Assembly: GCF_050627025.1 (NCBI RefSeq)
Contig: NZ_CP192472.1
DNA length: 64,000 nt
DNA from: Variovorax paradoxus_P
Lineage (GTDB): Bacteria; Pseudomonadota; Gammaproteobacteria; Burkholderiales; Burkholderiaceae_C
Reading direction: 5' to 3' (one strand)
Below the pieces are notes generated by a model, which saw nothing but the letters and a program-made list of their open reading frames with translations, was not told where the DNA came from and did not search any database. The position numbers were made by a program, and so were the translations under genes. Positions 40,981 through 49,527 of this stretch are shown piece after piece. Each line of letters starts with the position of its first letter. Within the stretch, counting starts at the first letter, position 1.

Positions 40981-42282
40981 TCAGCTTTCCGGCGAAGTAC
41001 AGGCCCGGGCGCGCGCCAGCAGCAAGGTTTTCTCCCGGCTGTTGCGCGTGAGCGATGCGGCGCGGTCGAATTCGCTGCGCGCCTCGTCGCGGCGGCCGAG
41101 CTTGTAGAGCAGGTCGCCTCGCACGGTCGGCAGCAAGTGGTAGCCCTGCAATGCCGGCTCGCCCGCGAGCGCATCGACCACCTCCAGCCCTGCGGCAGGG
41201 CCGAAGGCCATCGAAAGCGCAACAGCGCGGTTCAGCTCGACGATGGGCGACGGCGACAGCTCGGCCAGTGCGTCGTACAGCGCGGCGATGCGCGGCCAGT
41301 CCGTTTCTTCTGCGGTGCGCGCACGGCCGTGGCAGGCTGCAATGGCAGCCTGCAGCGCATAGGGGCCGAGCGCGCCGCCCAGCGCTTCCGCACGGGCCAG
41401 CCCGGCCAGGCCGCGGCGGATGAGCATCTGGTCCCAGCGCGCGCGGTTCTGTTCGAGCAGCAGCACCGGCTCGCCCGAAGGCCCTACGCGCGCGGCCGTG
41501 CGCGAGGCCTGGATTTCCATCAGCGCCACAAGGCCGTGCACCTCCGATGCGTCTGGCATGAGTTCAGCCACGGTGCGGCCCAGGCGCATGGCTTCGTCGC
41601 AAAGCGCAGGCCGCATCCAGTCGTCGCCGGCGGTGGCCGAGTAGCCTTCATTGAAGATGAGGTAGAGCACTTCGAGCACCGAGGCGAGCCGCACCTGGAG
41701 TTCGTGCCGGCGCGGCACTTCAAAGGGCACGCGCGCTTCGAGCAGCGTGCGCTTGGCCCGCACGATGCGTTGTGCCACGGTGGCTTCGGGCACGAGAAAG
41801 GCGCGGGCAATTTCATCGGTCGTGAGGCCGCCCATCAGGCGCAGCGTCAGCGCCACACGCGCTTCGGTCGAAAGCACCGGGTGGCAGGCGGTAAACACCA
41901 GCCGCAGCAGGTCATCGCCTATGTCGTCGTCGATGGCCGCGTCCACCGCCTCGGCCAAATCGGCTTGGGCCATTTCATGCTGCGCGTCGAGTTCCCGGCC
42001 AATCTCGGGCGCCTTGCGCTCGGCCAATTGGCCATGGCGCAGGCGGTCGAGCGCTTTGCGCTTGGCCACGGCAGTGAGCCAGGCGGCCGGGTTGTCTGGC
42101 ACACCCGATTCGGGCCATTGCTCTAGTGCGGTCACCAGAGCGTCGTGGGCCAGTTCTTCCGCCAGCCCCACGTCGCGCACCATGCGCGCAACGGTGGCAA
42201 TGATCTTTGCCGACTCGATGCGCCACACGGCCTCGATCGTGCGATGCACCGCTTCATGGTTGCCGCCATTGCCATTGTTCAT
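40981..42282 (-). CDS. ECF sigma factor with long C-terminal extension (ECF42 type)
   Basis: A 433-residue RNA polymerase sigma factor. Region 2 includes GLAEELAHDALVTALEQWP and AKRKALDRLRH, and region 4 has LTTDEIARAFLVPEATVAQRI. About 230 residues follow as a helical TPR/DUF6596-like extension (GYSATAGDDWMRPALCDEAMRLG). ECF42 sigma factors have no anti-sigma factor, carry this extension, and sit next to genes for DGPF/YciI proteins. Two such genes lie nearby at 43311 and 43753. GGGGAAG is before the ATG; the frame opens further to 42315 without a better site. Confidence 0.9.
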   Translation of the reverse strand: MNNGNGGNHEAVHRTIEAVWRIESAKIIATVARMVRDVGLAEELAHDALVTALEQWPESGVPDNPAAWLTAVAKRKALDRLRHGQLAERKAPEIGRELDAQHEMAQADLAEAVDAAIDDDIGDDLLRLVFTACHPVLSTEARVALTLRLMGGLTTDEIARAFLVPEATVAQRIVRAKRTLLEARVPFEVPRRHELQVRLASVLEVLYLIFNEGYSATAGDDWMRPALCDEAMRLGRTVAELMPDASEVHGLVALMEIQASRTAARVGPSGEPVLLLEQNRARWDQMLIRRGLAGLARAEALGGALGPYALQAAIAACHGRARTAEETDWPRIAALYDALAELSPSPIVELNRAVALSMAFGPAAGLEVVDALAGEPALQGYHLLPTVRGDLLYKLGRRDEARSEFDRAASLTRNSREKTLLLARARACTSPES

Positions 42283-42326
42283 GCGCGTGCTTCCCCTTTG
42301 CAGGGCGCTTGCCATAGCATGCGCAC

Positions 42327-43298
42327 ATGAAGCGCTGCATCCTGATTCTGGCCATCGTCTTCGGCAGCGTCCATGCTGCCGAAGTGGACCGCAACACCCT
42401 GGGAATGGCTTTCGTCAGGCTTCCGGCTGGCGAGTTCTTGATGGGCAGCGACGAGACGCCCGAATCGCTGGCACGTGCTTTTCCGCAATTGCCGAAAACG
42501 CGGTTCGCGCAGCTCGACGACGAAGGACCGGTTCACCGGGTGCGCATCACGCGCCCGTTCTGGATGGGCCAGCACGAGGTCACGGTCGGGCAGTTCCGCC
42601 GCTTCATCGAAGCCTCGGGCTATGTGCCCGAGTCGGTGTCCGACCGAACCGGCGGCTACGGCTGGCGCGCCGACTACGACCCGGCCACCACCAAGCGCGG
42701 CGACGCTTTCGAGGGCCGCGACCCGCGCTACTCGTGGCGCAACCCCGGGTTTGTGCAAGGCGACGACCACCCGGTGGTCAACGTGACCTGGAACGACGCC
42801 ATGGCGCTGGCGGCATGGTTGAGCAAGACCGAAGGACGCCGCTACAGGCTGCCCACTGAAGCCGAATGGGAGTACGCGTGCCGCGCCGGCACCCGAAGCC
42901 GCTACAGCTCGGGCGACGAGCCCCGCTCGCTGCTGGGCGTGGCCAACGTGTTCGATGCCAACAGCGCCCGGCATTGGCCCCGCTGGCAACAAATGGCAGT
43001 GGACGGCGACGATGGCTATGCCTTCACCGCGCCGGTGGGCAGCTTTGCGCCGAACCGCTGGGGCCTTTACGACATGCACGGCAATGCGTGGGAGTGGGTG
43101 GCCGACTGGCATGGCGATAAATACTACGCGCAGTCGCCAGTCGACGACCCCCAGGGGCCCACCGAAGGCGAGGTGCGCGTACGCCGCGGCGGCTCGTGGC
43201 ACACATGGGCCTTTTACGCCCGCGCAGCCTACCGCAACTGGAACGCACCGGACACCCGCTACACCCTGGTGGGTATCCGGCTGGTGCGGGAAGACTGA
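42327..43298 (+). CDS. Secreted SUMF1/formylglycine-generating-enzyme-fold protein lacking the active Cys pair
   Basis: A 323-residue protein with a signal peptide (ILAIVFGSVHAAE) and a full SUMF1 domain. It shows FLMGSDE, WMGQHEVTVGQFRRFIEASGY, PVVNVTWNDAMALAAWLS, RLPTEAEWEYACRAGT, NRWGLYDMHGNAWEWVADW and VRRGGSWHTW. The C-terminal segment after RGGSW contains no Cys, so it cannot be a classical Cys-dependent sulfatase-maturing enzyme. Role unknown; probably an exported structural or binding protein. It lies between the sigma-factor gene and the DGPF genes, on the opposite strand. Confidence 0.9.
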   Translation: MKRCILILAIVFGSVHAAEVDRNTLGMAFVRLPAGEFLMGSDETPESLARAFPQLPKTRFAQLDDEGPVHRVRITRPFWMGQHEVTVGQFRRFIEASGYVPESVSDRTGGYGWRADYDPATTKRGDAFEGRDPRYSWRNPGFVQGDDHPVVNVTWNDAMALAAWLSKTEGRRYRLPTEAEWEYACRAGTRSRYSSGDEPRSLLGVANVFDANSARHWPRWQQMAVDGDDGYAFTAPVGSFAPNRWGLYDMHGNAWEWVADWHGDKYYAQSPVDDPQGPTEGEVRVRRGGSWHTWAFYARAAYRNWNAPDTRYTLVGIRLVRED

Positions 43299-43310
43299 CC
43301 GCGAAGATCT

Positions 43311-43727
43311 CTATCGCTTGACTGCCTGCATCGACGCCAACTCGGTGGTCAAGGCCTGCACGTCGGGTGGGTAGTCGGCAATCTCCTGGATCTGGCGAAC
43401 CTCGATCACCTCGTTCTCGCCGCCGGGGCAGCGGGTGGCCCACTCGATGGCATCGGCGCGCGAAGGCACGTCGATGATCCAGTAGCCGCCGAGCACTTCC
43501 TTGGCTTCCGCAAAGGGGCCGTCCACCACCTTGGGCTTGCGGCCCGGAAAGCTAACGCGTGCCCCCATCGAGGGCGGGTGCAGGCCGTCGCAGCTGATCA
43601 AAATGCCGGCTTTCTGCATCGACTCGTTGTAGGCCATCATGGCCCCGACTGCCTCCACGTCGTCCGGAATGGTGCCGGGCGCGGCGGTTTCGTAGCCGTG
43701 GGGAATCATCAGCAACATGAATCGCAT
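43311..43727 (-). CDS. YciI-family DGPF-domain protein
   Basis: A 138-residue dimeric alpha/beta-barrel protein of the YCII/DGPF type, start MRFMLLMIPHGYE. The name-giving motif is DGPFAEAKEVLGGYWIIDV, and GGENEVIEVRQIQEIADY is typical. DGPF proteins are regular targets or neighbours of ECF42 sigma factors; biochemical role unknown. It follows the other YciI gene by 25 bases, so the pair is co-transcribed. Confidence 0.92.
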   Translation of the reverse strand: MRFMLLMIPHGYETAAPGTIPDDVEAVGAMMAYNESMQKAGILISCDGLHPPSMGARVSFPGRKPKVVDGPFAEAKEVLGGYWIIDVPSRADAIEWATRCPGGENEVIEVRQIQEIADYPPDVQALTTELASMQAVKR

Positions 43728-43752
43728 GACAGGTCTCCTTGATGCGTTTCGT

Positions 43753-44181
43753 TCAGTTGCCTGCCTTGGTGCGCGCCGCCGTTTCGGCGCGCAGGCGCTC
43801 TTCCTGCGCCAACAACTCCGGCGTCATCGACTCCGCAAAATCGGAAGCCTCGAACACCTGGCGGATCTCGATCTCGCCCTCCTGGAACGGGCTGCGCTTG
43901 ATCCATTCGATAGCTTCTTCCTTCGACTTGACCTGGAGCAGCCAGAAGCCCGCCAGCAGTTCCTTCGTTTCGGCAAAGGGGCCGTCGATGACTGTTCGCT
44001 TCAGGCCTTCGCAGCGCACCCGCGCGCCCCTGGAGGAAGGATGCAGCCCTTCGCCCGCCAGCAGCACGCCGGCCTTGACCAGTTCTTCGTTGAACTTGCC
44101 CATGGCCGTGAGCACCTCGGTGCTGGGCATCACGCCCGCTTCGGAATCCTTGTTGGCCTTGACCAGAACCATGAATCGCAT
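43753..44181 (-). CDS. YciI-family DGPF-domain protein
   Basis: A 142-residue YCII/DGPF protein, start MRFMVLVKANKDSEAGVMP. The motif DGPFAETKELLAGFWLLQV and the segment EGEIEIRQVFEASDF are aligned with its neighbour at 43311-43727, but the C-terminus differs. A CAGGAGAAAC ribosome site precedes the ATG. A candidate ECF42 promoter lies 65-95 bases upstream. Confidence 0.92.
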   Translation of the reverse strand: MRFMVLVKANKDSEAGVMPSTEVLTAMGKFNEELVKAGVLLAGEGLHPSSRGARVRCEGLKRTVIDGPFAETKELLAGFWLLQVKSKEEAIEWIKRSPFQEGEIEIRQVFEASDFAESMTPELLAQEERLRAETAARTKAGN

Positions 44182-44246
44182 GTCGTTTCTCCTGAAGGTT
44201 GATGAATGAACTGTGGAGCCGCTGGAATTGCGCGCTCCTGTTCACA

Positions 44247-44274
44247 CGTCGAACGAGGGAAAGCCGGATCGACA
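44247..44274 (-). promoter_or_regulatory. Candidate ECF42-type promoter ahead of the DGPF genes
   Basis: On the minus strand TGTCGA (44269-44274), 17 bases, then CGACG (44247-44251). I recall TGTCGA in the -35 and CGA(T)C in the -10 as the ECF42 target pattern. It points at the YciI gene starting at 44181. No such motif was found before the sigma gene itself. The rest of the 44182-44314 gap holds nothing else. Confidence 0.5.
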
Positions 44275-44314
44275 CGTTGGCGCCAATCCATTTGTAATTT
44301 TATGTTTCAGAAAT

Positions 44315-44743
44315 TCAGGGCAGGTAGCCGCAGAAACGCAGGATATGTCCGTCCGGTTCGCGGATCGCAAATTCGCGCAAGCCCCAGGGCTGCGAGGTTG
44401 GCGGTTCAACAATGGTGACGCCGCGCTTCACATAGGCGGCGTGCAGGCCGTCGATGTCCTTGCCCACGTGGATCACGATTTCGCCGCGCCAGGGCGCGGC
44501 CCCGCGCGTGTTGCATTGCCACAGGCGCAGGTAGACCGGATCGCCATACGTGCGGTCGCCCTTTTTCACCCGGGCGTAGCTGGGCGGCTCGCCGGCGATG
44601 AAATCGAGTTCGAAACCCAGGATGTCCCGGAACCAGCGCGCGGCGCGAGTTACGTCGGAAACCGGCAGCACCGGCTGCACGCCGTGAAATTCGTGAAGCG
44701 TGCCGAGATCGGAGGTGTCGGCAACGCCGTTCCTCGCGCTCAT
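44315..44743 (-). CDS. VOC-family (glyoxalase/bleomycin-resistance fold) protein
   Basis: A 142-residue vicinal-oxygen-chelate protein. It shows VQPVLPVSDVTRAARWFRDI at the N-terminal half and GLREFAIREPDGHILRF at the end, typical of the second betaalphabetabetabeta unit. Substrate unknown; many are resistance or lyase proteins. The ATG shares one base with the stop of the SirB1-type gene (TGATG). Confidence 0.88.
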   Translation of the reverse strand: MSARNGVADTSDLGTLHEFHGVQPVLPVSDVTRAARWFRDILGFELDFIAGEPPSYARVKKGDRTYGDPVYLRLWQCNTRGAAPWRGEIVIHVGKDIDGLHAAYVKRGVTIVEPPTSQPWGLREFAIREPDGHILRFCGYLP

Positions 44744-45594
44744 CAGTTGGCCGCTCGGCGCAAGGCGGCCACCCGCTCCGCAATCACGTCGACGTCGAGC
44801 GCGTCTTCCGCATGCTCGAGGTAGGTTTCGAGGTCTCGCACCGCGGCTGCGGTATTGCCCTGCTCGGCATGCGCGATGCCGCGGTCGCGGTACTCGCCCC
44901 AGGCGGTGGGCAGGAGCGCAATGAGGCGGTCTTGCACAGAAATGGCGCGTTGCCAATCTTCCTGGGCGCGATGCACTTCCTTCAGGTTGCGCAGCATGCG
45001 CCCGATGATCTCGCGCGAGCTGGCGGGCTGGAGATAAAGACCCAGGGGCACGTCGAAATCGCCGACCAGGCCGTTGCTGCGCTTGTACGGCTCGAGCCGC
45101 TCGCCGAGTTCTTCGCGCGAAAGCGACTTGCCGGTGAAGGGATCGATGACCACCTGCCCCTTCGGCAGGGTGACCTTGAGCATGAAATGCCCCGGAAAAC
45201 CAATGCCGCGCGCCTGCAGGCCAAGGCCCTGCGCCAGTTCCATCCAGAGCACCGCCAGCGAAATCGGAATGCCGCGGCGCGTGCGCAAGACGGCGTTCAG
45301 GTAGCTGTTGTCGGGGTCGTAGTAGTCGTTGACGTTGCCGCCAAAGTTCAGGTCGTTGAAGAAGAATTGGTTGAGCGCCCTCAGCCGGGCGAGCGGCGCG
45401 GCGTCGGCGGGCAGCCTGCGCTTGAGGCGCGCAAGCAGCTGGTCGACATCGCCCAGCACCTGCTGCACGTCGAGGTCCGGATACTCGTCCTGCGCAAGGC
45501 TGGCGGCTGCCTCGAGCAGCGGAAAGTGGTCGTCGCTTTGCACCAGCGATTCGAAATACGCCAGTGCCGTGGGAACCTGAAAGCTGAACGTCAT
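44743..45594 (-). CDS. SirB1-family protein (transglutaminase-like plus TPR)
   Basis: A 283-residue SirB1/YchA-type protein. The transglutaminase-like core has NQFFFNDLNFGGNVNDYYDPDNS, TRRGIPISLAVLW and GIGFPGHFMLKV; the C-terminal third is TPR-like (RAISVQDRLIALLPTAWGEYRDRGIAHAEQGN). Molecular function not established. The VOC gene follows directly. Confidence 0.9.
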   Translation of the reverse strand: MTFSFQVPTALAYFESLVQSDDHFPLLEAAASLAQDEYPDLDVQQVLGDVDQLLARLKRRLPADAAPLARLRALNQFFFNDLNFGGNVNDYYDPDNSYLNAVLRTRRGIPISLAVLWMELAQGLGLQARGIGFPGHFMLKVTLPKGQVVIDPFTGKSLSREELGERLEPYKRSNGLVGDFDVPLGLYLQPASSREIIGRMLRNLKEVHRAQEDWQRAISVQDRLIALLPTAWGEYRDRGIAHAEQGNTAAAVRDLETYLEHAEDALDVDVIAERVAALRRAAN

Positions 45595-45715
45595 GTGTCT
45601 TTGTAGAGGAGCATTCGGGGACCGTCAAGGCGGTGTTTTCAGCTTGCGCAATACGAAAACGTGGCCCCTGCGCAACCGGTGGCGGGGTGGCTCCTGCTGC
45701 CCGGTTCTGTACCGT

Positions 45716-47269
45716 TTAACGGCGCATGAAACTGCGTAACCGCACGCCTGCCGCAGCCAGCACGGCGAAATACAGCAGCCCCGCGCCCGCAATCAGCGCC
45801 GCAAGCAGCCCGATACGGTGCAAACGCTGTGCGCGCAGGCCAATCCAGTCGAAATAGTAAGTACCCCAGGCAAGCAAGGCAGCCAGCACCAGCGTGCCCG
45901 CCGCCACCTGCAGGATGAACTTGCCCCAGCCCGGCTCGGGCTTGTAGCTGCCACGCCGGATCAGCCCTACCAATAGCCAGATGGCATTGACCACCGCGCC
46001 AAGGCCAATGGTCAGCGTGAGTGCGGCATGCTGCAGCACCGGCACCAGAAAGACATTGAGCAGCTGGGTCAGAACCAGCACCGATACGGCGATGATGACC
46101 GGCGTGCGCATGTCGTATTTGGCGTAGTAGCCAGGCGCAAGCACCTTGATGGCGACGATGCCGACCAGCCCGACACCGTAGCCCATCAATGCGAGCGTGG
46201 TGCGCTTCACGTCTTCGGCGCCGTAGGCGCCGTTGTGAAAAAGCACCGCGACCAGCGGCTGCGAAAACAGCAGCAGCGCGACGGCGCATGGCGCCGCGAG
46301 CAGCACCACCAGCCGAAGGCCCCAGTCGAGCAGGGCCGAATAGCGCTCGTCGTCCTTGGCGGCTCGCGCTCCGGCCAGCTGCGGCATCAGCACCACGCCA
46401 AGCGCAACGCCGAGCATGGCGGTGGGAAACTCCATCAGCCGATCGGCATTGACCACCCAGGTCACGCTGCCCGTGGCAAGGTGCGAGGCGATCTGCGTAT
46501 TGATGAGCAGCGAAATCTGCGCCACGCTCACGCCCAGCAAGGCCGGCAGCATTAGCTTCAGCACCTTGCGGGTGGTCGGGTCGGTCCAGGCGGCGCGCAG
46601 TGCGCCAAAGCTCGCACCGATGCGCGGCATCAGTCCCAGCGCGCGCAACGCGGGCACCTGCAATGCCAGCTGCAAAACGCCGCCAACCAGCACCCCGGCG
46701 CACTGCGCATAGATCGGCTCGATGCCGTAGCGCCTGAAAAGCGGTGCGCCGACCGTAATGGCAAGAATCAACGAAAGATTGAGCAGCACCGGCGAGGCGG
46801 CCGGCACCGCAAACTTGCGCCACGTGTTCAGCACTCCGCCCGCTAGCGCCACGAGCGACATGAAGCCGATGTATGGGAACATCCAGCGCGTCATGACGAC
46901 GGCTGCATCGAAGCCCTTCAACCCGCTGGCCATGGCCCAAACCAGCCAGGGCGCGCCGACCACACCAGCCACGCACACGATCACCAGCGCCCAGGTAAGA
47001 AGCGTAGCCACGTGGTCGATCAGCGCCTTGGCGCCCTCTTCTCCCGCCTCGGTCTTGCGTGCAGCGAGCACCGGAACAAAGGCCTGGCTGAAAGCGCCTT
47101 CGCCGAAAACCCGCCGAAACAGGTTGGGAATGCGAAAGGCGACGTTGAAGGCGTCGGTCAGGGCGCTGACGCCGAACACCGAGGCAAAAAGCACGTCGCG
47201 CACAAGGCCCGTGATCCGCGATGCGAGCGTCAGAAGGGAAACGGTGGAGGCGGATTTGAGCAGTGACAC
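45716..47269 (-). CDS. murJ: Lipid II flippase MurJ (MviN)
   Basis: A 517-residue polytopic membrane protein that flips the peptidoglycan precursor lipid II. It starts MSLLKSASTVSLLTLASRITGLVRD, the usual MurJ beginning, from a GTG codon. The family segments FGVSALTDAFNVAFRIPNLFRRVFGEGAFSQAFVPVL and RWMFPYIGFMSL are clear. About 14 hydrophobic helices are expected. An ATG at 47359 would add 30 polar residues and is rejected. Divergent from rpsT. Confidence 0.94.
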   Translation of the reverse strand: MSLLKSASTVSLLTLASRITGLVRDVLFASVFGVSALTDAFNVAFRIPNLFRRVFGEGAFSQAFVPVLAARKTEAGEEGAKALIDHVATLLTWALVIVCVAGVVGAPWLVWAMASGLKGFDAAVVMTRWMFPYIGFMSLVALAGGVLNTWRKFAVPAASPVLLNLSLILAITVGAPLFRRYGIEPIYAQCAGVLVGGVLQLALQVPALRALGLMPRIGASFGALRAAWTDPTTRKVLKLMLPALLGVSVAQISLLINTQIASHLATGSVTWVVNADRLMEFPTAMLGVALGVVLMPQLAGARAAKDDERYSALLDWGLRLVVLLAAPCAVALLLFSQPLVAVLFHNGAYGAEDVKRTTLALMGYGVGLVGIVAIKVLAPGYYAKYDMRTPVIIAVSVLVLTQLLNVFLVPVLQHAALTLTIGLGAVVNAIWLLVGLIRRGSYKPEPGWGKFILQVAAGTLVLAALLAWGTYYFDWIGLRAQRLHRIGLLAALIAGAGLLYFAVLAAAGVRLRSFMRR

Positions 47270-47323
47270 GGGGCGAGTGTAGGGCCCGGCAAGCCCCGAT
47301 TCGGCAGAAAACGCAACCCGGCC

Positions 47324-47329
47324 TATAAT
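47324..47329 (+). promoter_or_regulatory. -10 element of the rpsT promoter
   Basis: Perfect TATAAT 46 bases ahead of the rpsT ATG, with only a weak -35 (TTCGGC-like at 47300) about 18 bases upstream, the same type as seen before rpsP. Confidence 0.55.
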
Positions 47330-47374
47330 GGAGGGCTTTGCTGCATCATCCTCAGACACCTAAGGAACTAAATC

Positions 47375-47689
47375 ATGGCATCCGCCAAGCCCAAGAAAAA
47401 GAACCCGCGCCTCGCCTCCGGCCGTAAGCGCGTCCGCCAGGACACCAAGCTCAACGCTGCGAATACCTCGCTGCGCTCCAAATACCGCACCGCCGTGAAG
47501 AATGTCGAAAAGGCCGTTCTGGCCGGCGACAAGACCAAGGCAAGCGAACTCTTCGCGAAGGCCCAGAGCATCGTCGACACCGTCGCCGACAAGGGCATCT
47601 TCCACAAGAACAAGGCAGCTCGCGACAAGAGCCGCCTGTCGGCAAAGGTCAAGGCCCTCGCCCTCGCGCCTGAAAAGGCAGCCGCCTGA
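47375..47689 (+). CDS. rpsT: 30S ribosomal protein S20
   Basis: A 104-residue Lys/Ala-rich S20 protein, start [19 protein letters not shown], with [19 protein letters not shown] and [17 protein letters not shown]. Binds 16S rRNA early in 30S assembly. AAGGAA is upstream of the ATG. It is a single gene with its own promoter and terminator, as in most proteobacteria. Confidence 0.98.
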
Positions 47690-47760
47690 CACCTGTCAGG
47701 CAAGCCCGGATCGGAATTCTCCGGTCCGCCGTTTGATCGGGGTGCGCTGCAGCAAAGTGT

Positions 47761-47786
47761 AAAAAACCGCCTTAGGGCGGTTTTTT
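47761..47786. terminator. Bidirectional terminator between rpsT and the DUF3579 gene
   Basis: Stem AAAAACCGCC with GGCGGTTTTT around a four-base loop, flanked by A- and T-runs, so it can stop transcription from both sides (rpsT on plus, DUF3579 gene on minus). Confidence 0.9.
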
Positions 47787-47818
47787 CATGGGCGCTCGCT
47801 TCTGGAGCGGGCCTGGGT

Positions 47819-48157
47819 TCAGGTCTTGGGCGCTGTGCCGGGCACGCCGGGTGCGTCGGGAACAAGGCAGGCCTCGGCCACCTGCAAATCGTTGTCCCGC
47901 GCAAAATTGACGCAAAAATCCCAGGCCATGGGTTCGGCGTCGCGCAGGGCCCGGTTCACAACCACGCACTTCACGCCGTTGATGGTGGTGGGCACGCACC
48001 ACGGCGAATAGCTCAGGTGGCTTCCCGGATAAGCGCCCCCGGGGCGAAAAGAGCACATGACGCCGGCCAGCCGCTCGGCCCAGTCGCTCGGGCGAAAAGT
48101 CCGGCCATCATGGGTGATGCCCTGGATGAAGATTTCTTTGGCAGTGGGGGAAATCAT
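47819..48157 (-). CDS. DUF3579 family protein
   Basis: A 112-residue protein of the betaproteobacterial DUF3579 family, start MISPTAKEIFIQGITHDGRTFRPSDWAERL. Two Cys (in AGVMCSF and WDFCVNF) and GVKCVVVN are conserved-looking. Function unknown. It is convergent with rpsT and divergent from argD, a position typical of Burkholderiales. The start was chosen over a longer frame to 48199 because homologues begin here. Confidence 0.87.
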   Translation of the reverse strand: MISPTAKEIFIQGITHDGRTFRPSDWAERLAGVMCSFRPGGAYPGSHLSYSPWCVPTTINGVKCVVVNRALRDAEPMAWDFCVNFARDNDLQVAEACLVPDAPGVPGTAPKT

Positions 48158-48269
48158 CGTTGAATGAGGCGCCCGCAGGCGGGTGCTGCGGTGCAACAAG
48201 AGATTCTATCCGCGCCACTTTGCTGCCTGGACCAAGGGCATTGCTGTAATGCGGAATCCTCAATGAAGC

Positions 48270-48291
48270 CGTCCGACCGGACGCCTAGAAT
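48270..48291 (+). promoter_or_regulatory. argD promoter -10 with perfect inverted repeat
   Basis: TAGAAT (48286-48291, five of six) lies 28 bases before the argD ATG. Just upstream is the perfect inverted repeat CGTCCG-AC-CGGACG (48270-48283), placed in the -35/-10 spacer. This is where a repressor would act. Confidence 0.45.
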
Positions 48292-48318
48292 CCGCGGTTC
48301 CCTATCTGGAGAACCCGA

Positions 48319-49527
48319 ATGAGCGCTACCGCCCAGCCCACCTCGCCCCACGTCATGAACACCTACGGTCGCCTGCCGATCGCGCTGTCGCACGGCCAGG
48401 GCTGCCGAGTCTGGGACACCGCGGGCAAGGCGTATCTGGACGGCCTTGGCGGCATTGCCGTGAACACGCTGGGCCACAACCATCCCGAGCTGGTGCCGGC
48501 GCTGCAAGACCAGATCAGCAAGCTGATTCACAGCTCCAACTACTACCACGTGCCCGGCCAGGAGCAGCTTGCCGCCAAGCTGACCGAGCTCTCGGGCCTG
48601 ACCAACGCCTTTTTCTGCTGCACGGGCCTTGAAGCCAACGAGGCCGCGCTGAAGCTCGCGCGCAAGTTCGGCCACGACAAGGGCATCGAGCGGCCCGAAA
48701 TCGTAGTGTACGAAGCCGCCTTCCACGGCCGCAGCATCGCCACGCTGTCAGCCACGGGCAACCCGAAGGTGCAGGCCGGCTTCGGCCCGCTGGTCGAAGG
48801 TTTCATCCGCGTGCCGCTGAACGACATCGAAGCGCTCAAGAAGGCGACCGAAGGCAACCCCAATGTGGTGGCCGTGTTCTTCGAAACCATCCAGGGCGAA
48901 GGCGGCATCAACCCGATGCGGTGGGAATACCTGAAGCAGGTTCGCGCCCTGTGCGACGAGCGCGACTGGCTCATGATGATCGACGAAGTGCAATGCGGCA
49001 TGGGCCGCACCGGCAAGTGGTTTGCGCACCAGTGGGCCGGCATCAAGCCCGACGTAATGCCGCTGGCCAAGGGCCTGGGCTCGGGCGTGCCGATTGGCGC
49101 GGTTGTAGCCGGCCCCAAGGCCGCCAACATCTTCGGCCCGGGCAACCACGGCACCACCTTCGGCGGCAACCCGCTCGCAATGCGTGCTGGCGTCGAAACC
49201 ATTCGCATCATGGAAGAGCACAAGCTGCTCGAAAACGCCGCCACGGTGGGCGAGCACCTCAAGAGCGCGCTGCAGCGCGAAATCGGCGGCCTGGCCGGCG
49301 TGAAGGAAATCCGCGGCCAAGGGCTGATGCTGGGTATCGAGCTCGACCGGCCCTGCGGCGTCATCCTGAACCGCGCCTGCGACGCTGGCCTGCTGCTGAG
49401 CGTGACAGCCGACAGGGTGATTCGCCTCGTGCCACCGCTCATCCTGAGCATTGCGGAGGCCGACGAGATCGTTGCCATCCTCGCGCCCATCGTGAAAACA
49501 TTTTTGTCGGAGCCCGCAGCGCAATGA
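48319..49527 (+). CDS. argD: Acetylornithine aminotransferase
   Basis: A 402-residue class III PLP aminotransferase of arginine synthesis. It shows RGxG-like CRVWDTAGKAYLDGLGGIAVN, CCTGLEANEAALKLAR, MMIDEVQCGMGRTGKWF, the PLP lysine in PLAKGLGSGVPIGA, and HGTTFGGNPLAMRAG. GGAGA is before the ATG. The stop overlaps the argF start by four bases. Confidence 0.95.
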   Translation: MSATAQPTSPHVMNTYGRLPIALSHGQGCRVWDTAGKAYLDGLGGIAVNTLGHNHPELVPALQDQISKLIHSSNYYHVPGQEQLAAKLTELSGLTNAFFCCTGLEANEAALKLARKFGHDKGIERPEIVVYEAAFHGRSIATLSATGNPKVQAGFGPLVEGFIRVPLNDIEALKKATEGNPNVVAVFFETIQGEGGINPMRWEYLKQVRALCDERDWLMMIDEVQCGMGRTGKWFAHQWAGIKPDVMPLAKGLGSGVPIGAVVAGPKAANIFGPGNHGTTFGGNPLAMRAGVETIRIMEEHKLLENAATVGEHLKSALQREIGGLAGVKEIRGQGLMLGIELDRPCGVILNRACDAGLLLSVTADRVIRLVPPLILSIAEADEIVAILAPIVKTFLSEPAAQ

